From Cylicocyclus nassatus (taxonomy: Eukaryota > Nematoda > Chromadorea > Rhabditida > Strongylidae): a stretch of DNA of 64,000 nt. Position numbers and translations under genes: made by a program. The notes under the pieces are model-generated. The model saw nothing but the letters and a program-made list of their open reading frames with translations, had not been told where the DNA came from and did not search any database. Shown piece after piece: positions 39,118-50,227 of this stretch; position 1 is the stretch's first letter, and each line of letters begins with the position of its first letter. Where the stretch lies: NCBI GenBank assembly GCA_958299035.1, contig CATQJL010000112.1:61239823-61303822 (forward strand). The letters run 5' to 3'.

Positions 39118-40656
39118 CTGGAACAATTCGGTTTAGTGCGGGAGGAAGGAACTCATAATTGACTTATAATAAACCGTTCAATTATCGTTGTGTAACATTT
39201 CCAGCAGGAAAATGTAGTAAAGAGCCCTTGAGTCATTGATAACTCAATATGCGAGTCTTGCATACAAGGCGCGGCAGTCAACGACGCCTTACTAATAATT
39301 CCCAGTAAAATTTTTTTACTGTAACGACTGTAGAAATACGGCACTTCTAACTATCCACTCAAATCATCGGACGGGAAAAGCGGGTTATTGATATCTTTTG
39401 AAGCTGCCTAGCACATCTTGGACTTAGCGCATCCAAGGGAGCCGAGAACGATGAATACCCCAAAGTTGTCGTTCTGCAGAGCCGTGCCTTTAAGAGACAC
39501 GTTAACAATAAGTGATACTCTGATACTTCCTAACGGCTGATATTAGCTTCTGAAAGTTAGTACTAAGCTTCATGCTGCGCGTGGGACTAGGTGGCTGATA
39601 AAACTGAAGATCAGATTGAAAATCTTATAGACTTAGTTTGATTAGGAATCCCCTATAAATGCTACTTCCAAAAGAAGGTTTGAAAGCAATATTAGTGGGT
39701 GGACTCAAATTTGGCGCACGTGTGTTTTCACCGTTATAAACCTGCGTCCCATGCGATCTGCGGCTGATAAAACCGTTTCTAGGATTTGTTTGTCCGAAAG
39801 TAGCCTTCACAAATCCAAGAATATCAGCATTTTCCTAATTTGCCTAATTTATTAGACGTTCCACTGCCTAGTAGGACTATCAAAAAATGTAAGGAAATTC
39901 TTTGTCCACCCTAATCTTGAGCTTGGCCTTTGCGAAAATGGGGAATGGACTAAGATCTTAGGAAGACGAGATTCAAACACTGTTTTCAGCTTGACATTTG
40001 CCACTCTGAGGCCGGACCCTAACGGCAACTTTCATTCACAAAGCAAATTGCATACGTATGCAACGTTCACGGCGGTCATAACAGAATGGTTGTGGTTTCA
40101 AGCAGATATAATGAGTGATATCCAGCAATACCGACTGCGTGTTATGGCCTTTTTTTGCGCCGAAAAAGGTTTTTGTGAGACCTTGAAAATAGCAACAATT
40201 TCCAGAATGAGCAAAGAACCATTCTTTCGAGCTTAGGAGTTTTTGCTCAGATTGATGAGAATAGCGCAGACGATTTCGCCGGAGACGAAACGTGAGAATC
40301 CAAAGGACGCTTCAGAAATTGAAATGGCTTTGAAGTTTCTGACTTTGAAAAAACAAAACTTGTTCTCAAAATTGATTTTTCTTCTGATTTATCCTTTCTT
40401 GGCAGCTGCCGCTTTCGACCAATGATTGCAGATGAGACAAGTGCAAAAAATGGAATTAGCTTTCACCCATTTTTTTAGAGTTATGAAGCGACTGCTTCGA
40501 AGCGGGAACCTGCGATTCAAAATACCGGTGAACGAGTGAATTCATGCAGCTTTCTCTCCTATTTTTAAAGGTTCCTTGTGCTTTTTCTGTTACATGACTC
40601 TTTTTCTTTTCCAGTTCTCTTTAGCCTTCTAGGATAACTTCTTCTAGTCTATATAG
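39118..40656. other. Non-coding stretch upstream of gene B
   Basis: No exon pair or terminal-repeat structure could be supported. A lone GTGCCTTTAAG end occurs near 39484. Confidence 0.4.
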
Positions 40657-40928
40657 CAGTGGCGTACCGAGGGGGGGGGGCAAGAATGGGTCGCGAAATT
40701 TTTGAAAGTTACTTAAATGTGTTATAAAAATGTGCAGAGGACTTGTTTTTTATTTATAAACAAATAAAATAATTTTCAAAATTTCTTAAAAATTCCGCCA
40801 CGCCCCTTTTTCTGAAATTTTGGGGTCAGAAGCGCGGAAAAATTTTGGAAAGCATCCCAAAAAAATTTTTCGGAGCGCGAGCCCCCCCCCCCCCTCCCCT
40901 CCGGACGGAAATCCTGGGTACGTCACTG
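40657..40928. mobile_element. hAT-type MITE, second copy, with CTATATAG duplication
   Basis: Starts CAGTGGCGTACCGAGGGG and ends GGGTACGTCACTG, with CTATATAG directly repeated at 40649-40656 and 40929-40936. It is an internally shortened relative of 17826-18204 (272 versus 379 bp), sharing the GGGTCGCGAAATTTTTGAAA block. Confidence 0.9.
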
Positions 40929-40996
40929 CTATATAGATATTATTTTTATCAGCTGCTGAAGTTGACAACAGTTGACTGATCAGTTTCGCCCCATTT

Positions 40997-41367
40997 TTGA
41001 AGGCACCCTCCACCCAAATTCTCGACTTCCATATTTATATCGCTTCCCGGTCTTCTGAAGGCCCTGATTCCGAATATAGAGTCGAGAATCCTGGGAATTC
41101 CAAAAAAAAAACCCCGTCTTGTGGAAGGGTGCAATGCAGGTAGCAGGGCTGCGGCGCTGTTATAGCCCGGCGTATATCAGCGCCGCAGCCCAAACCCGCA
41201 AAATTGTCGGAGTGACCAGCTCTGGTCTACGTACCTTCCGAAGAGGATTTCTCGCTCCGGAAGCAATCTTTTGCTGGGAAACTTGGGAGTTGGCCTAGTG
41301 TGGGGGCCCATATTAGTATGCCATCGAATCTCGTGAACCCCCACTTTGGGTGGACGGTGCCTTTAAG
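40997..41367. mobile_element. MITE of the GGTGCCTTTAA-ended family
   Basis: TTGAAGGCACCCTCCACCC on the left and GGGTGGACGGTGCCTTTAA on the right are inverted, bounding about 370 bp, almost the length of the copy at 23114-23480. Confidence 0.7.
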
Positions 41368-41692
41368 GGTATATACGACAGAATCCCGTCAAAGCAATAA
41401 ATTGTTCGCGCACTGAAAAGGCGAAGAATACTGGGTGAGAGATAAAGTAGGCACCAGCTTGGATGATGAAAACACAAATGAAAGGTTCTATTATACAGCT
41501 GTCGAGTCGTAGTTCTTTGCATTCTGTAGACCGAAGTCATGGTACATGACTGGCCTACTCACTCTAGGCTTCCTCCACTAGCGCCACCTATAGAGTCAGG
41601 GAACTGCCACAGACCCTTGCCTAACACAGCCAGGCGCGGGAGCTGCTCAGGCTTTTTTCGCTTGAGGTAAGTTTAATCTGCGATGTCATTTA

Positions 41693-41979
41693 CAGCCGAA
41701 TCATTTCATATGATCATGTGTGACATTGCACACTTTGCACACACAGTCCACCTATGGCGTGCTCATCCTGGACTTGCAATGGCAAGAACACAAGAGACCT
41801 ACCCATTGTTATCAATTACATTAATTTGAGATGATTAGTACCTAAAAAGGAAAGGAAGTGTTAAGAACGCATTGAAAGCGCTTATATAGAGGATTGTTTC
41901 CTGCAAGAATCCAGGATGAAAACGCCAAAGATGGACTAGTGTGCAGTGACACACATGATCATATGAAATGATTCGACTG
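41693..41979. mobile_element. Tc1/mariner-type MITE (287 bp) with long inverted repeats
   Basis: The ends CAGCCGAATCATTTCATATG and CATATGAAATGATTCGACTG are flanked by TA (41691-41692, 41980-41981). The inversion continues inward to about 90 bp per arm (AGTCCACCTATGGCGT against AACGCCAAAGATGGACT). Confidence 0.85.
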
Positions 41980-42101
41980 TACCTATATTCGGAACTAACT
42001 CGTTGAATTTTCCGACGGGAATTCAAATAAATGCATTGTCACAACATGATGAGACACGTATATATACCTGTGCGAGAAAAGCTTTTTTGACTAGCCTCTA
42101 A

Positions 42102-42303
42102 GGCCCCGGTCAGACTTCACGCGACTTAATCGTCGCGACCAAATCGCCAAGATTTCCATTCATTTTCATTTCACATTCAAAAATTTCGGTCTGGAAAAGT
42201 ATCACAACCGAATGCAAGTTGATCTGCATGGAATGATGTTGTAACAGTTGTCTCCTCGCGATTCAGTCGCGACGATCAAATCGCGTGAAGTCTGCCCGGG
42301 GCC
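42102..42303. mobile_element. PIF/Harbinger (Tourist-like) MITE, copy 2
   Basis: Starts GGCCCCGGTCAGACTTCACG and ends with CGTGAAGTCTGCCCGGGGCC. TAA is duplicated at 42099-42101 and 42304-42306. It matches the copy at 33410 throughout (both carry GGAAAAGTATCACAACCGAA). A third, partial end lies near 56045. Confidence 0.88.
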
Positions 42304-43118
42304 TAAGACGTTGAAGGCGATGGGGGTTTTGGGATTTCAGTACCATGTGAGAGTGCCCCCCCCCATCCCCCCTCAGACATAACACCGCGCAAGTGCGACG
42401 TCATAACGCTCGACCTAAAGCAAGAAAAACGACCGGAAAGTGGGTAAACTTAGGGTGGGGTTCTCCGACCTGTTTGAATTCCTACTATGTGGCAGGGTGC
42501 GCATGCCGCACAGTCAAAATCGTATGTCCCGCAGCGACTTTTCGTATCAGCCTCGGCGGGGACCGCCGAATTTCAAATTGTAAGGCTTTGAAAAACGAAT
42601 TTTCTCGCCGTTTTGCGCTTTCTAGTTTGGATTTTCGGATTCAGCGTTGCGGATAACCCCCGATAAGTGAATTTTCCAGAAATCAAGTTTTTGCCCACAT
42701 GCTGCCTTTAAGATCAATGATGAATGTGTGTGCTTTGCGTTTTCGCATATGTGCGTCCCAACCAAACCTATACGAGCGAATACTATGCACACATCAACTC
42801 CGCCTAAAAGAAATTCTCAACTGGGAACGATTCTAACTCAAAGGCAGCGTCCAGGCAAATCTGGAGCCATGGGATTTCGAATGGAGACTGATAGGGGGTC
42901 CTAACCAGGGCCCGACACGAGTCCCTTTCTAGGCTTTTTAAAAACGAAGTCCCCCTGACTTTCGAAAATTTTACGAAGACCCCTTTGACTCTTGCTCTAC
43001 CCCCCCACCCTCCGATTGGTGGCGGATCCTGGCACTTAGTTCGACAAAAACATTTACCTGCTGCGAGCTGCGAATTCGCGATTTCAGGTCAAACTCTCAA
43101 AGAAAAACTATGAAATCC

Positions 43119-43196
43119 ATCTATTTTGATCGTTCTGTGACCATGTAGGATTTGCTTCACAAAGTCCTACATGGTCACAGAACGATCAAAATAGAT
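43119..43196. repeat. Perfect 32-bp hairpin with 14-nt loop
   Basis: The 32-nt arm at 43119-43150 is exactly complementary to 43165-43196, and the loop can add a TTTG/CAAA extension. It is in non-coding sequence, beside a GAA-rich stretch (43200-43230). Confidence 0.85.
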
Positions 43197-43199
43197 CAC

Positions 43200-44736
43200 G
43201 ATCTGAAGAAAGAAGAAGAAGAAGAAAGAAAATGCAAGAAATCTTCAAAATTTTGAAGAAAAAGCTAGAGCTGAGAATGAAAATTTGAAAGGAGAGGATG
43301 CAGAAAAGTTGACGCTGGGGCGCGATATCAAATAAGGCAATTTTCAGGAAAAAAAGAGGATAAAAAACGACGGACAGATGGTGATATGAAAATGTTTCTA
43401 TGCTCAGGGATAGATTCTTGGCCGAGGCATTCGTCCATGCTAAAAAGATCTAAAACTTATGGTTCATTTTTAAAATTGTGACGACGAGTTGACTGCGGTC
43501 TTTCCACACACAGAAGGATAAAACACTCATACAGACAAGCAACACCTCAACGCTAAGCTCAGTCATTTCCAGTGCCTGAATACTAACATATGTAAGCAGA
43601 AAAACTATCTGAGTAGCGATAGAAACCAAGAATTGGGAGTGCGTGCGTGTTGCGTGCGGTCGCGCCATCGTCACGATTTTTCGAATGCCCTTTATGTGAA
43701 GTGACGGAAATATATGCACCAGAAGATCTCAGATCGTCTGGTGGCCGTCTGGAGACGATCTAATTTTGGATAAGATATTACTTCACATAAGTTTTCAAAT
43801 CTTTTTACATAATCCTTCCGCAAATAATTTCTAAGTATACAGTTTAATTTTGGTGTCATATAATTCTGTGTGCGCTGTAAACAAGCAATTTGTTTATTTT
43901 AGCCTTGCTTTCAAATCGCGCGCACTTTTCGCCATCCACGATAAGCGTGTCAATCGTGTGATAGCCTGTCCGATAAGCTTGTGCTCGACTGAATGGCGTT
44001 CTTTGTGCTCGGCCCCAATTCGTCGAAAACGAAATCCCCTTTGCTTTTGCTCCAAAAACGAAGTCGCCTGCTTCCAGACGATCTGTGCTGGGCCCTGTCT
44101 ATTCCCAAACCCTTCGCGCCTGCGTGGAAATGGCTTTGCTCACTTTAACAGTACGTTCGCGCTGGGACCCGTCTCAAGTCACTCGCGAGTACGGCCACGG
44201 CGCTTGCGGGCGGATTTCTCAGCCGTGAATGAATCATTTGCACTGCCTTTTAAGCAGTGTCTTAGCTAGGATCCCCTCTTCACTTTCCATGCAAAAAACC
44301 CACACGCTCAGGTTTGCTTGGACGCTACCTGGCTCGGCAAATTCTCAACTTGAAGGTTTTTCGCTTACCTGGGGTAATTCGAGGCATTGATTCCGAAAAT
44401 ATGCCTTGGAGAGCGTGAAAATGGCGAAAACCAGCACTTTTTAAGGCCCCTCATTTTGAATTTGGACGAGTGGAACCGTCCCGCCATGGTCAGAGCCGTA
44501 GAGTCGTCGCGGGACCCTCATGTCTATAGCATTGTAACATGGCGCTCTGACGATGGGAAGGGAAACGCAAGCTCGCGGAACGCGTATAAGAATGGCTTGC
44601 GCGCATGGGTTTAGGAGCAGTTTTCTAGGAAGGGCTGCATGTTGTGCGCTCGGGCCTGCTCTGTCCTCATGTTTGGGATGCAAGCAACCTTCCATATCGA
44701 AATTTCGATATGTTTGTTTTTGCCGAGCCACTGCTT
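43200..44736. other. No supported feature
   Basis: Holds short open frames on both strands without motifs, splice context or homology that I can recognise. A GAAGAAGAA run occurs at 43204-43230. Confidence 0.4.
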
Positions 44737-45085
44737 TCAAAGGTAGCGTACACCCAGAATGTTAGTTACCCAATTCTCTAAACCGCGTATATCTAGGGCC
44801 CAGAAGAAGACCAACTGCGTTGGTCCGGTTTCCCAATGTTGCTTCTGAGCGGTTTAAATCCGCCTGAGTTTTCTTTCATTCCGCCCCTTTTCTTTCACTC
44901 CGCCTCATTCGGACGAAATCCACACGTTAGCGTAAGCTACAGTTGCCGTTGCAGTTGCAGTTGCAATGCTGTTGCAACTGAACTGCAATTGCAACAGTGC
45001 AGTTGTTTTTTGCGGTCCGCCTCATTCGGACGACGAGTTCACGACAACACATGCTGCAGTACTCTTGGAGGGTTTCAATGTCATT

Positions 45086-45423
45086 TGTTGATGATTTCTA
45101 TATCATCAACCTAATCAATCCATTTTTCCACATCGCCTATGGGATTCCCATAGGCTCAATTGTACGCCATTCATTCTTGAGTATCTAATCACTCAAGAAT
45201 GATTGGCACCTGTGCACCAGGAGTGTGGCCGAACGGCGGCAACTCCTTTTAAGCCATGTACCCCTTCTACGTTGTACTTTGTACCCGGGCAAGCTCCGCC
45301 TCGTATCCGTGTATATAAGGAGCCTCCGACTGTATTATAGACTCTTCTCGAATAATCTACGCCCGTGCGAATAAACCTTATTCCACAACTCGTCTACCCC
45401 CTAATCACTTGGTACCCACCAAA
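45086..45423 (+). repeat. 5' LTR
   Basis: Begins TGTTGATG and ends CCCACCAAA. A TATATAAGG box at about 45311 and AATAAA at 45370 mark the promoter and polyadenylation signals. U3 contains three strong inverted repeats: GATGATTTCTATATCATC, CCTATGGGATTCCCATAGG and CATTCTTGAGT/ACTCAAGAATG. Confidence 0.95.
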
Positions 45424-45441
45424 TTGGTGCATCGGCCAGTG
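45424..45441 (+). promoter_or_regulatory. Primer-binding region
   Basis: TTGGTGCATCGGCCAGTG directly follows the LTR, as a tRNA 3'-end complement (TGG...) should. The tRNA was not identified. Confidence 0.6.
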
Positions 45442-45532
45442 ATTTTCCTTGCATTTCTCGGCGAATCCTCCTAAGGACACGAGAAATCAAGGCCTAAGAC
45501 CCGCGTGGCAGGCTCTACTATAGCCAATATTC

Positions 45533-46345
45533 GACTCTCGTGATTGCTGGTCCACCACTCTCACGATCAAGAGTCTTACTAAGTTGTCAGGTCCTATCCA
45601 CAACTTAGTAGAGGTTTCTAGCTAACTGAATGGTTCACCACAGTTAGCGACAGACTCCTCGCACTCTCGGCTACTAATTAGCCAATATTCGACTCTAGTG
45701 ATTGTTGGTCCACCACTTTCACTAATACGAGTCTTGCGAAGCTATCAGGTCATATCCATAGCTTAGCAGAGGTTTTCTAACTAACTGACTGGTTCACCAC
45801 AGTTAGTACAAGAACTCCTCGAAACTTTTGGCTTTCCTAAAGTCAAAAAAGGACTCTGTGATTGCTGGTTCACCACTTTCACAAACAAGAGTCATCTTGC
45901 GAAGCTATCAGGTCATATCCATAGCCTAGCAAAGAGGTTTTTCTAGCTAACTGACTGGTCCACCACAGTTAGCAACAGAAATCCTCGAACTTTTTTGGCC
46001 TCAACCAGCCAAAAAGACTCCGTGATTGTTGGTTCACCACTTTCACAAACAAGAGTCATCTTACGAAGCTATCAGGTCATATCCATAGCCTAGCAAAGAT
46101 TTTTCTAGCCAACTGACTGGTCCACCACAGTTAGCAACAGAAATCCTCGAACTTTTTTGGCTTCCATTAGCCAAAACACTCTGTGATTGTTGGTTCATCC
46201 ACTTTCACAACGAGTTTCATCTTGCGAAGCTATCAGGTCATATCCATAGCTTAGCAAGGAGATTTTCTAGCTGACTGACTGGTCCATCCACAGTTAGCAA
46301 AGAAATCTCAACTTTCCAAGCTCTTTCACGATTGGTTCACCGATC
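45533..46345 (+). repeat. Leader array: five approx. 160-bp units, each folding into four hairpins, plus a partial sixth
   Basis: Units start at 45533, 45691, 45852, 46016 and 46177 (spacing 158-164). Each unit holds hairpin A (GACTC...GAGTC enclosing GTGA...TCAC, loop TGGTYCACCA), hairpin B (AAGYTRT...AYARCTT, loop CAGGTCMTATCC), hairpin C (CTAACTG...CAGTTAG, loop GGTYCACCA) and hairpin D (TTTTGGC...GCCAAAA). Stems vary by paired changes between units. A degenerate extra hairpin with loop TTGGTTCACCGA is at about 46317-46356. Its role is unknown; packaging, dimerisation or translation control are possible. Confidence 0.88.
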
Positions 46346-46585
46346 TTGAGCTTTGGATCGTTACATTTACGGGACAGGTTCCAACACCTTACCGTCCAGT
46401 ACAGCGTACAAGCCAACCAGGCGCGCTTGCTGACAGCTAGTAGACGCTCGGCACCCACTTGCCAGCTCACTAGAAAGCTTCCTTGCAACCAGTAAGGACA
46501 GCTATCGTATCGAGGCCAGCCCTGCTGTCGCCCTCAAGCCAAAGCGATCAACACAAGGAGGATACACACTTCCAAATTGTAACGC

Positions 46586-49500
46586 TTGGAATTACCACAC
46601 CAGCGCACGACTCTACCCAGTGCAGCAGAAAAGAAAATGGCATCGCTCCAGCTTTTCAAGATCAGGATTAACAACGCCTGCAAACTCGTGAAATCCCACG
46701 AGTCACAAGTCGAAAATATTGATGTCCCCTTCACATTCCCCACACTGAAAGAAGAATGTGAACAGTACATAAAAGAGAAAACGGGACTGATAACCAATCT
46801 TCTCAACTCTCTACACAACGCAGTGAAGCTTCAAGAGACGCAAATCAACTCCGCGATTGAGTACATTAGCGCACGGAATGAGGAAAAAGAAAGAGACAAA
46901 CTGATGATGGAGCTCAGCAAGCACCTAGAGATGGAGTCACTTGAACTGGAAGTGATTGAAGTGCAGTGGCGGACAAGGATAGAGTTCAGGCAGCATGAAC
47001 TGAAAGAACAAGACGCACTACTGCACTGCGATGCTCCGAGCATACCGAGTCAACCAAGTAGTGATAATGGACAAGCTTGGATTCTAGAACGTAATGAAAG
47101 GCAGATCAAAATTCGAAAACCTCTGCTGGAAATTCCTACGTTCTCAGGCAATTTCCGAGAATTTAATAGCTTTTGGACCGTCTTCGAATCTCTCATCCAC
47201 ACTGACGAGGAACTATCGGATACAGACAAATTCCTGTTTCTAAAACAAGCGCTAAAGGGAAAAGCAGCAACCACTCTCAGCTGCATTCCCGTCATTGGAG
47301 AAAAGTATGAAACAGCGATAGATATCCTGAAAAAACATTTTGATCGCTCTGCCAACATGGCAGACATACTCATAAACGAGATCGAAAAACTTCCGAGGGC
47401 GTCAGATAACCCGAAAAGTTGCCGAGAAACCTTTGAAGCAATCAATTCGAGAATCATTCATCTTGAACAAACGGGAGCAAAGATGAACGCAGACAGACTT
47501 TGGCGTCGAGTGATCTTCTCCAAATTTCCCGAATCCATCTGTACAACCGCCATCCAAAAAGAAGCAATACAAGATGATTCCTTCAATGTTAGTGAAATCC
47601 TGGAAGCTATCGACAGCATAATTTCACTACGTGAAACGACTTCGCTCACAACTGAGACCCTTTTCCCAACCAGCCATCGCCAGGACACTCATCAAAATGG
47701 AAGGAACAACAGAACAAGATGGGAAGAGGAAAGACAGTTCTCGAAACCAAGACGCTTGTGCTTATGTGGACAACCACATTCCCCTTACACCTGTCAGAAA
47801 TATACCACACCGGAAGCTCGACGCCTCGAAGCGAGAAATCAAAGGGTGTGCTGGAGGTGTTTTGCTAAGAATCACAATTCCAAAGACTGCCCGAATACTG
47901 GAGTGTGCCCTAAATGCAAAGACTCGCACCATGGATCTCTTTGCCTCTCAGATGCAAAGAAGCAAGACAGTGGATACATAGCAGCAACACGCCGACCTGC
48001 AAATGTGGGAAGGCAACCGCCACTACCAAGTCGATCACAGCAACACTCCAGCCAACGGAGTCGACCACCGATAAACGTACGAGTTGCGCAAAACTCACAA
48101 AATGGATGTGAAAGCTACATTGCAGACAAAGCTCCAATCGTTCACAATCAGTGTGTACTCCAAATCGCAACAGCGATGATTTTCAATGAAGAACTATGGG
48201 ACTACCAACCGATCACAATACTACTCGACTCAGGAGCGCAAAGAAGTTTCATCAAGTCACACCTCAGCGAAACATTCAAGCTTCCAATAGTCCGAACAAC
48301 GTCATTCACCACATCCGGAATGGGTGAACTGCAGGAAGTCTTCGACTCCCACGAGGTGCTGATCACTTTGAAAAGTTTGCGAGGTCCTAACAAATTGAAG
48401 AAGATGGCCGTACACACGAAGCAAAAACTCACCACCAGTTTGGACACGGCACATCTCACTGACGCCGATCTTCAGTTCATCTCAATCAAAAAACTGGACA
48501 TAGCACAACAAACGCTCGCAAGAACTAGCGTGTCGCCTGATATTCTCATTGGCCAGGACATCCTCAATACGGTCATAGATCACAGCACGCCAGTACTGAC
48601 GCTTCCTTCGGGACTAATCCTCACCCCTACCATCTTCGGTTACACTATATCAGGAACGAGCTTGGTCACAGCAACAACAAGCACTACTGAAGTCTATGGA
48701 AGCTCACTAGTGGTTGCAACTCCAACAGTTTCACCAAGGGAAGATTACAAACAGGACATCAAACACCTCTATGAGCTCGAATCTCTTGGTTTGAAGACCG
48801 AAAGCGATCCCGATGAAGCATCCATAATCAAGTTCATGGATACCTACAGAAGAACAATCATTATCAAAGAAGGCACAATCACAGCAGGATTCCCCTTTAA
48901 TGAAAACGTCAGCAAACTCAAAGACAACTTCAACATTGCCTTTCGCCGCCTACAGGCACTCCTTCGAACTCTTCGAGGTAATGCAAAAAAGCTTCAACTT
49001 TACAACACTACGATCGAAGACTACACCAGGGAAGGAATCATTGAGGAAAGTAGCTCACAACCAACTGGAGTAACTTCATTTTACCTTCCACATAGACATG
49101 TCTGGACACCTGGAAAGACAACCGAACTTCGAATTGTCTTCGATGCTTCATCTCACGGAAGAAAAGAGCTGAGTCTCAATGACGTCATATTTGAAGAACA
49201 CGCCCTCACACCCCTAATCCATGAAGTTCTACTGCTGTTCCGCACGTACAAACATGCAATGGTGGCTGACATCCAAAAGGCTTTTCTACAAATACGTCTT
49301 CCCGAAAATCATCGAGATGCAACGAGATTTCTGTGGATCAAGAACTTGGATACACCACCCGAAGGCGAAAACGTCAAGTACTATCGCTTCTGCGGAGTAC
49401 CTTTTGGAGTAAATGCAAGCCCAGCCATATTGAATCAGTCTATACTCAAGCACATCGAAGAGGAGGATACCCCAATTGGAAAGGAACTATCCAAATCTCT

Positions 49501-50227
49501 GTATGTCGACAATGTGCTACTAGAAGGCAATAATCCGCAAGAACTAATCGAGAAATACACTTCTTCAAAACAAGTGTTCTCTTCCATCGGCATGAATCTT
49601 CGCGACTACTTGTCAGATTCTGCTGAAGTGAACGCACAAATCAAGGACGTGGATAGAGCAACAAACTGCGAACTCAAAGTGCTCGGAATCAAGTGGAAAG
49701 CTGACGATGACACCTTGATCATGGAATGTGCAGACAAAGAGCTGGTCAAGATCACCAAAAGATCTGTACTCAGCCAGATAAACGGATTCTGCTTCGACCC
49801 ACTCGGACTACTCACACCACTGATGATACCGGCAAAGATATTCCTACAGGATATACACAAGCTAAAGTTAGGATGGGACACCATTCTTCCTGAGGAGCAA
49901 ATTCAACGATGGAAGGCCATCCAGGGTGACATCGTCGGATTCAAGAAAGCCATACCACGCACAGTGCTTAACAAGACTACCGAGGCCAAATATATGCTTT
50001 CTATATTTGTTGACAGTTCCAAGCGAGCTTACGCTTGCTGTCTTTATACGACTACATCAGCGAAGAATGGTATGAAGAACACATCACTCTTTACGGCAAA
50101 AGCGAAAGTGGCACTCAATATTCCTCGGACTATCTGTAGCCGAAACAACCATGTCAAAATGCAGAATAAACTTCACAGAAGTCAACCTCTTCAGCGACTC
50201 AACGATCGCACTATCATGGATAGCTAG
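46586..50227 (+). CDS. BEL/Pao gag-protease-RT-RNase H polyprotein (first frame)
   Basis: 1213 codons from the first ATG; the ATG at 46637 (MASLQLFK) is the more likely start. The N-terminal coiled-coil-rich Gag (DUF1759-like, IPTFSGNFREFNSFW) is followed by two zinc knuckles (CWRC at residue 422, CPKC at about 441). Then come aspartic protease DSGA at 548 (DUF1758-like), RT from about 840 (RIVFDASS, AFLQIRL, FGVNASPAIL, YVDN at 973-976) and the start of RNase H (FVDSSKRAYACC at 1141). Most RTs have YxDD; here the second Asp is Asn. The frame ends at TAG 50225-50227 inside RNase H, where the other frame takes over, suggesting an indel near 50110-50150. Confidence 0.93.
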   Translation: MELPHQRTTLPSAAEKKMASLQLFKIRINNACKLVKSHESQVENIDVPFTFPTLKEECEQYIKEKTGLITNLLNSLHNAVKLQETQINSAIEYISARNEEKERDKLMMELSKHLEMESLELEVIEVQWRTRIEFRQHELKEQDALLHCDAPSIPSQPSSDNGQAWILERNERQIKIRKPLLEIPTFSGNFREFNSFWTVFESLIHTDEELSDTDKFLFLKQALKGKAATTLSCIPVIGEKYETAIDILKKHFDRSANMADILINEIEKLPRASDNPKSCRETFEAINSRIIHLEQTGAKMNADRLWRRVIFSKFPESICTTAIQKEAIQDDSFNVSEILEAIDSIISLRETTSLTTETLFPTSHRQDTHQNGRNNRTRWEEERQFSKPRRLCLCGQPHSPYTCQKYTTPEARRLEARNQRVCWRCFAKNHNSKDCPNTGVCPKCKDSHHGSLCLSDAKKQDSGYIAATRRPANVGRQPPLPSRSQQHSSQRSRPPINVRVAQNSQNGCESYIADKAPIVHNQCVLQIATAMIFNEELWDYQPITILLDSGAQRSFIKSHLSETFKLPIVRTTSFTTSGMGELQEVFDSHEVLITLKSLRGPNKLKKMAVHTKQKLTTSLDTAHLTDADLQFISIKKLDIAQQTLARTSVSPDILIGQDILNTVIDHSTPVLTLPSGLILTPTIFGYTISGTSLVTATTSTTEVYGSSLVVATPTVSPREDYKQDIKHLYELESLGLKTESDPDEASIIKFMDTYRRTIIIKEGTITAGFPFNENVSKLKDNFNIAFRRLQALLRTLRGNAKKLQLYNTTIEDYTREGIIEESSSQPTGVTSFYLPHRHVWTPGKTTELRIVFDASSHGRKELSLNDVIFEEHALTPLIHEVLLLFRTYKHAMVADIQKAFLQIRLPENHRDATRFLWIKNLDTPPEGENVKYYRFCGVPFGVNASPAILNQSILKHIEEEDTPIGKELSKSLYVDNVLLEGNNPQELIEKYTSSKQVFSSIGMNLRDYLSDSAEVNAQIKDVDRATNCELKVLGIKWKADDDTLIMECADKELVKITKRSVLSQINGFCFDPLGLLTPLMIPAKIFLQDIHKLKLGWDTILPEEQIQRWKAIQGDIVGFKKAIPRTVLNKTTEAKYMLSIFVDSSKRAYACCLYTTTSAKNGMKNTSLFTAKAKVALNIPRTICSRNNHVKMQNKLHRSQPLQRLNDRTIMDS

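Noticed and set aside
43850..44269. 139-codon plus-strand open frame
   Set aside because: Residue pattern shows no domain or splice context; inside repeat-rich DNA.
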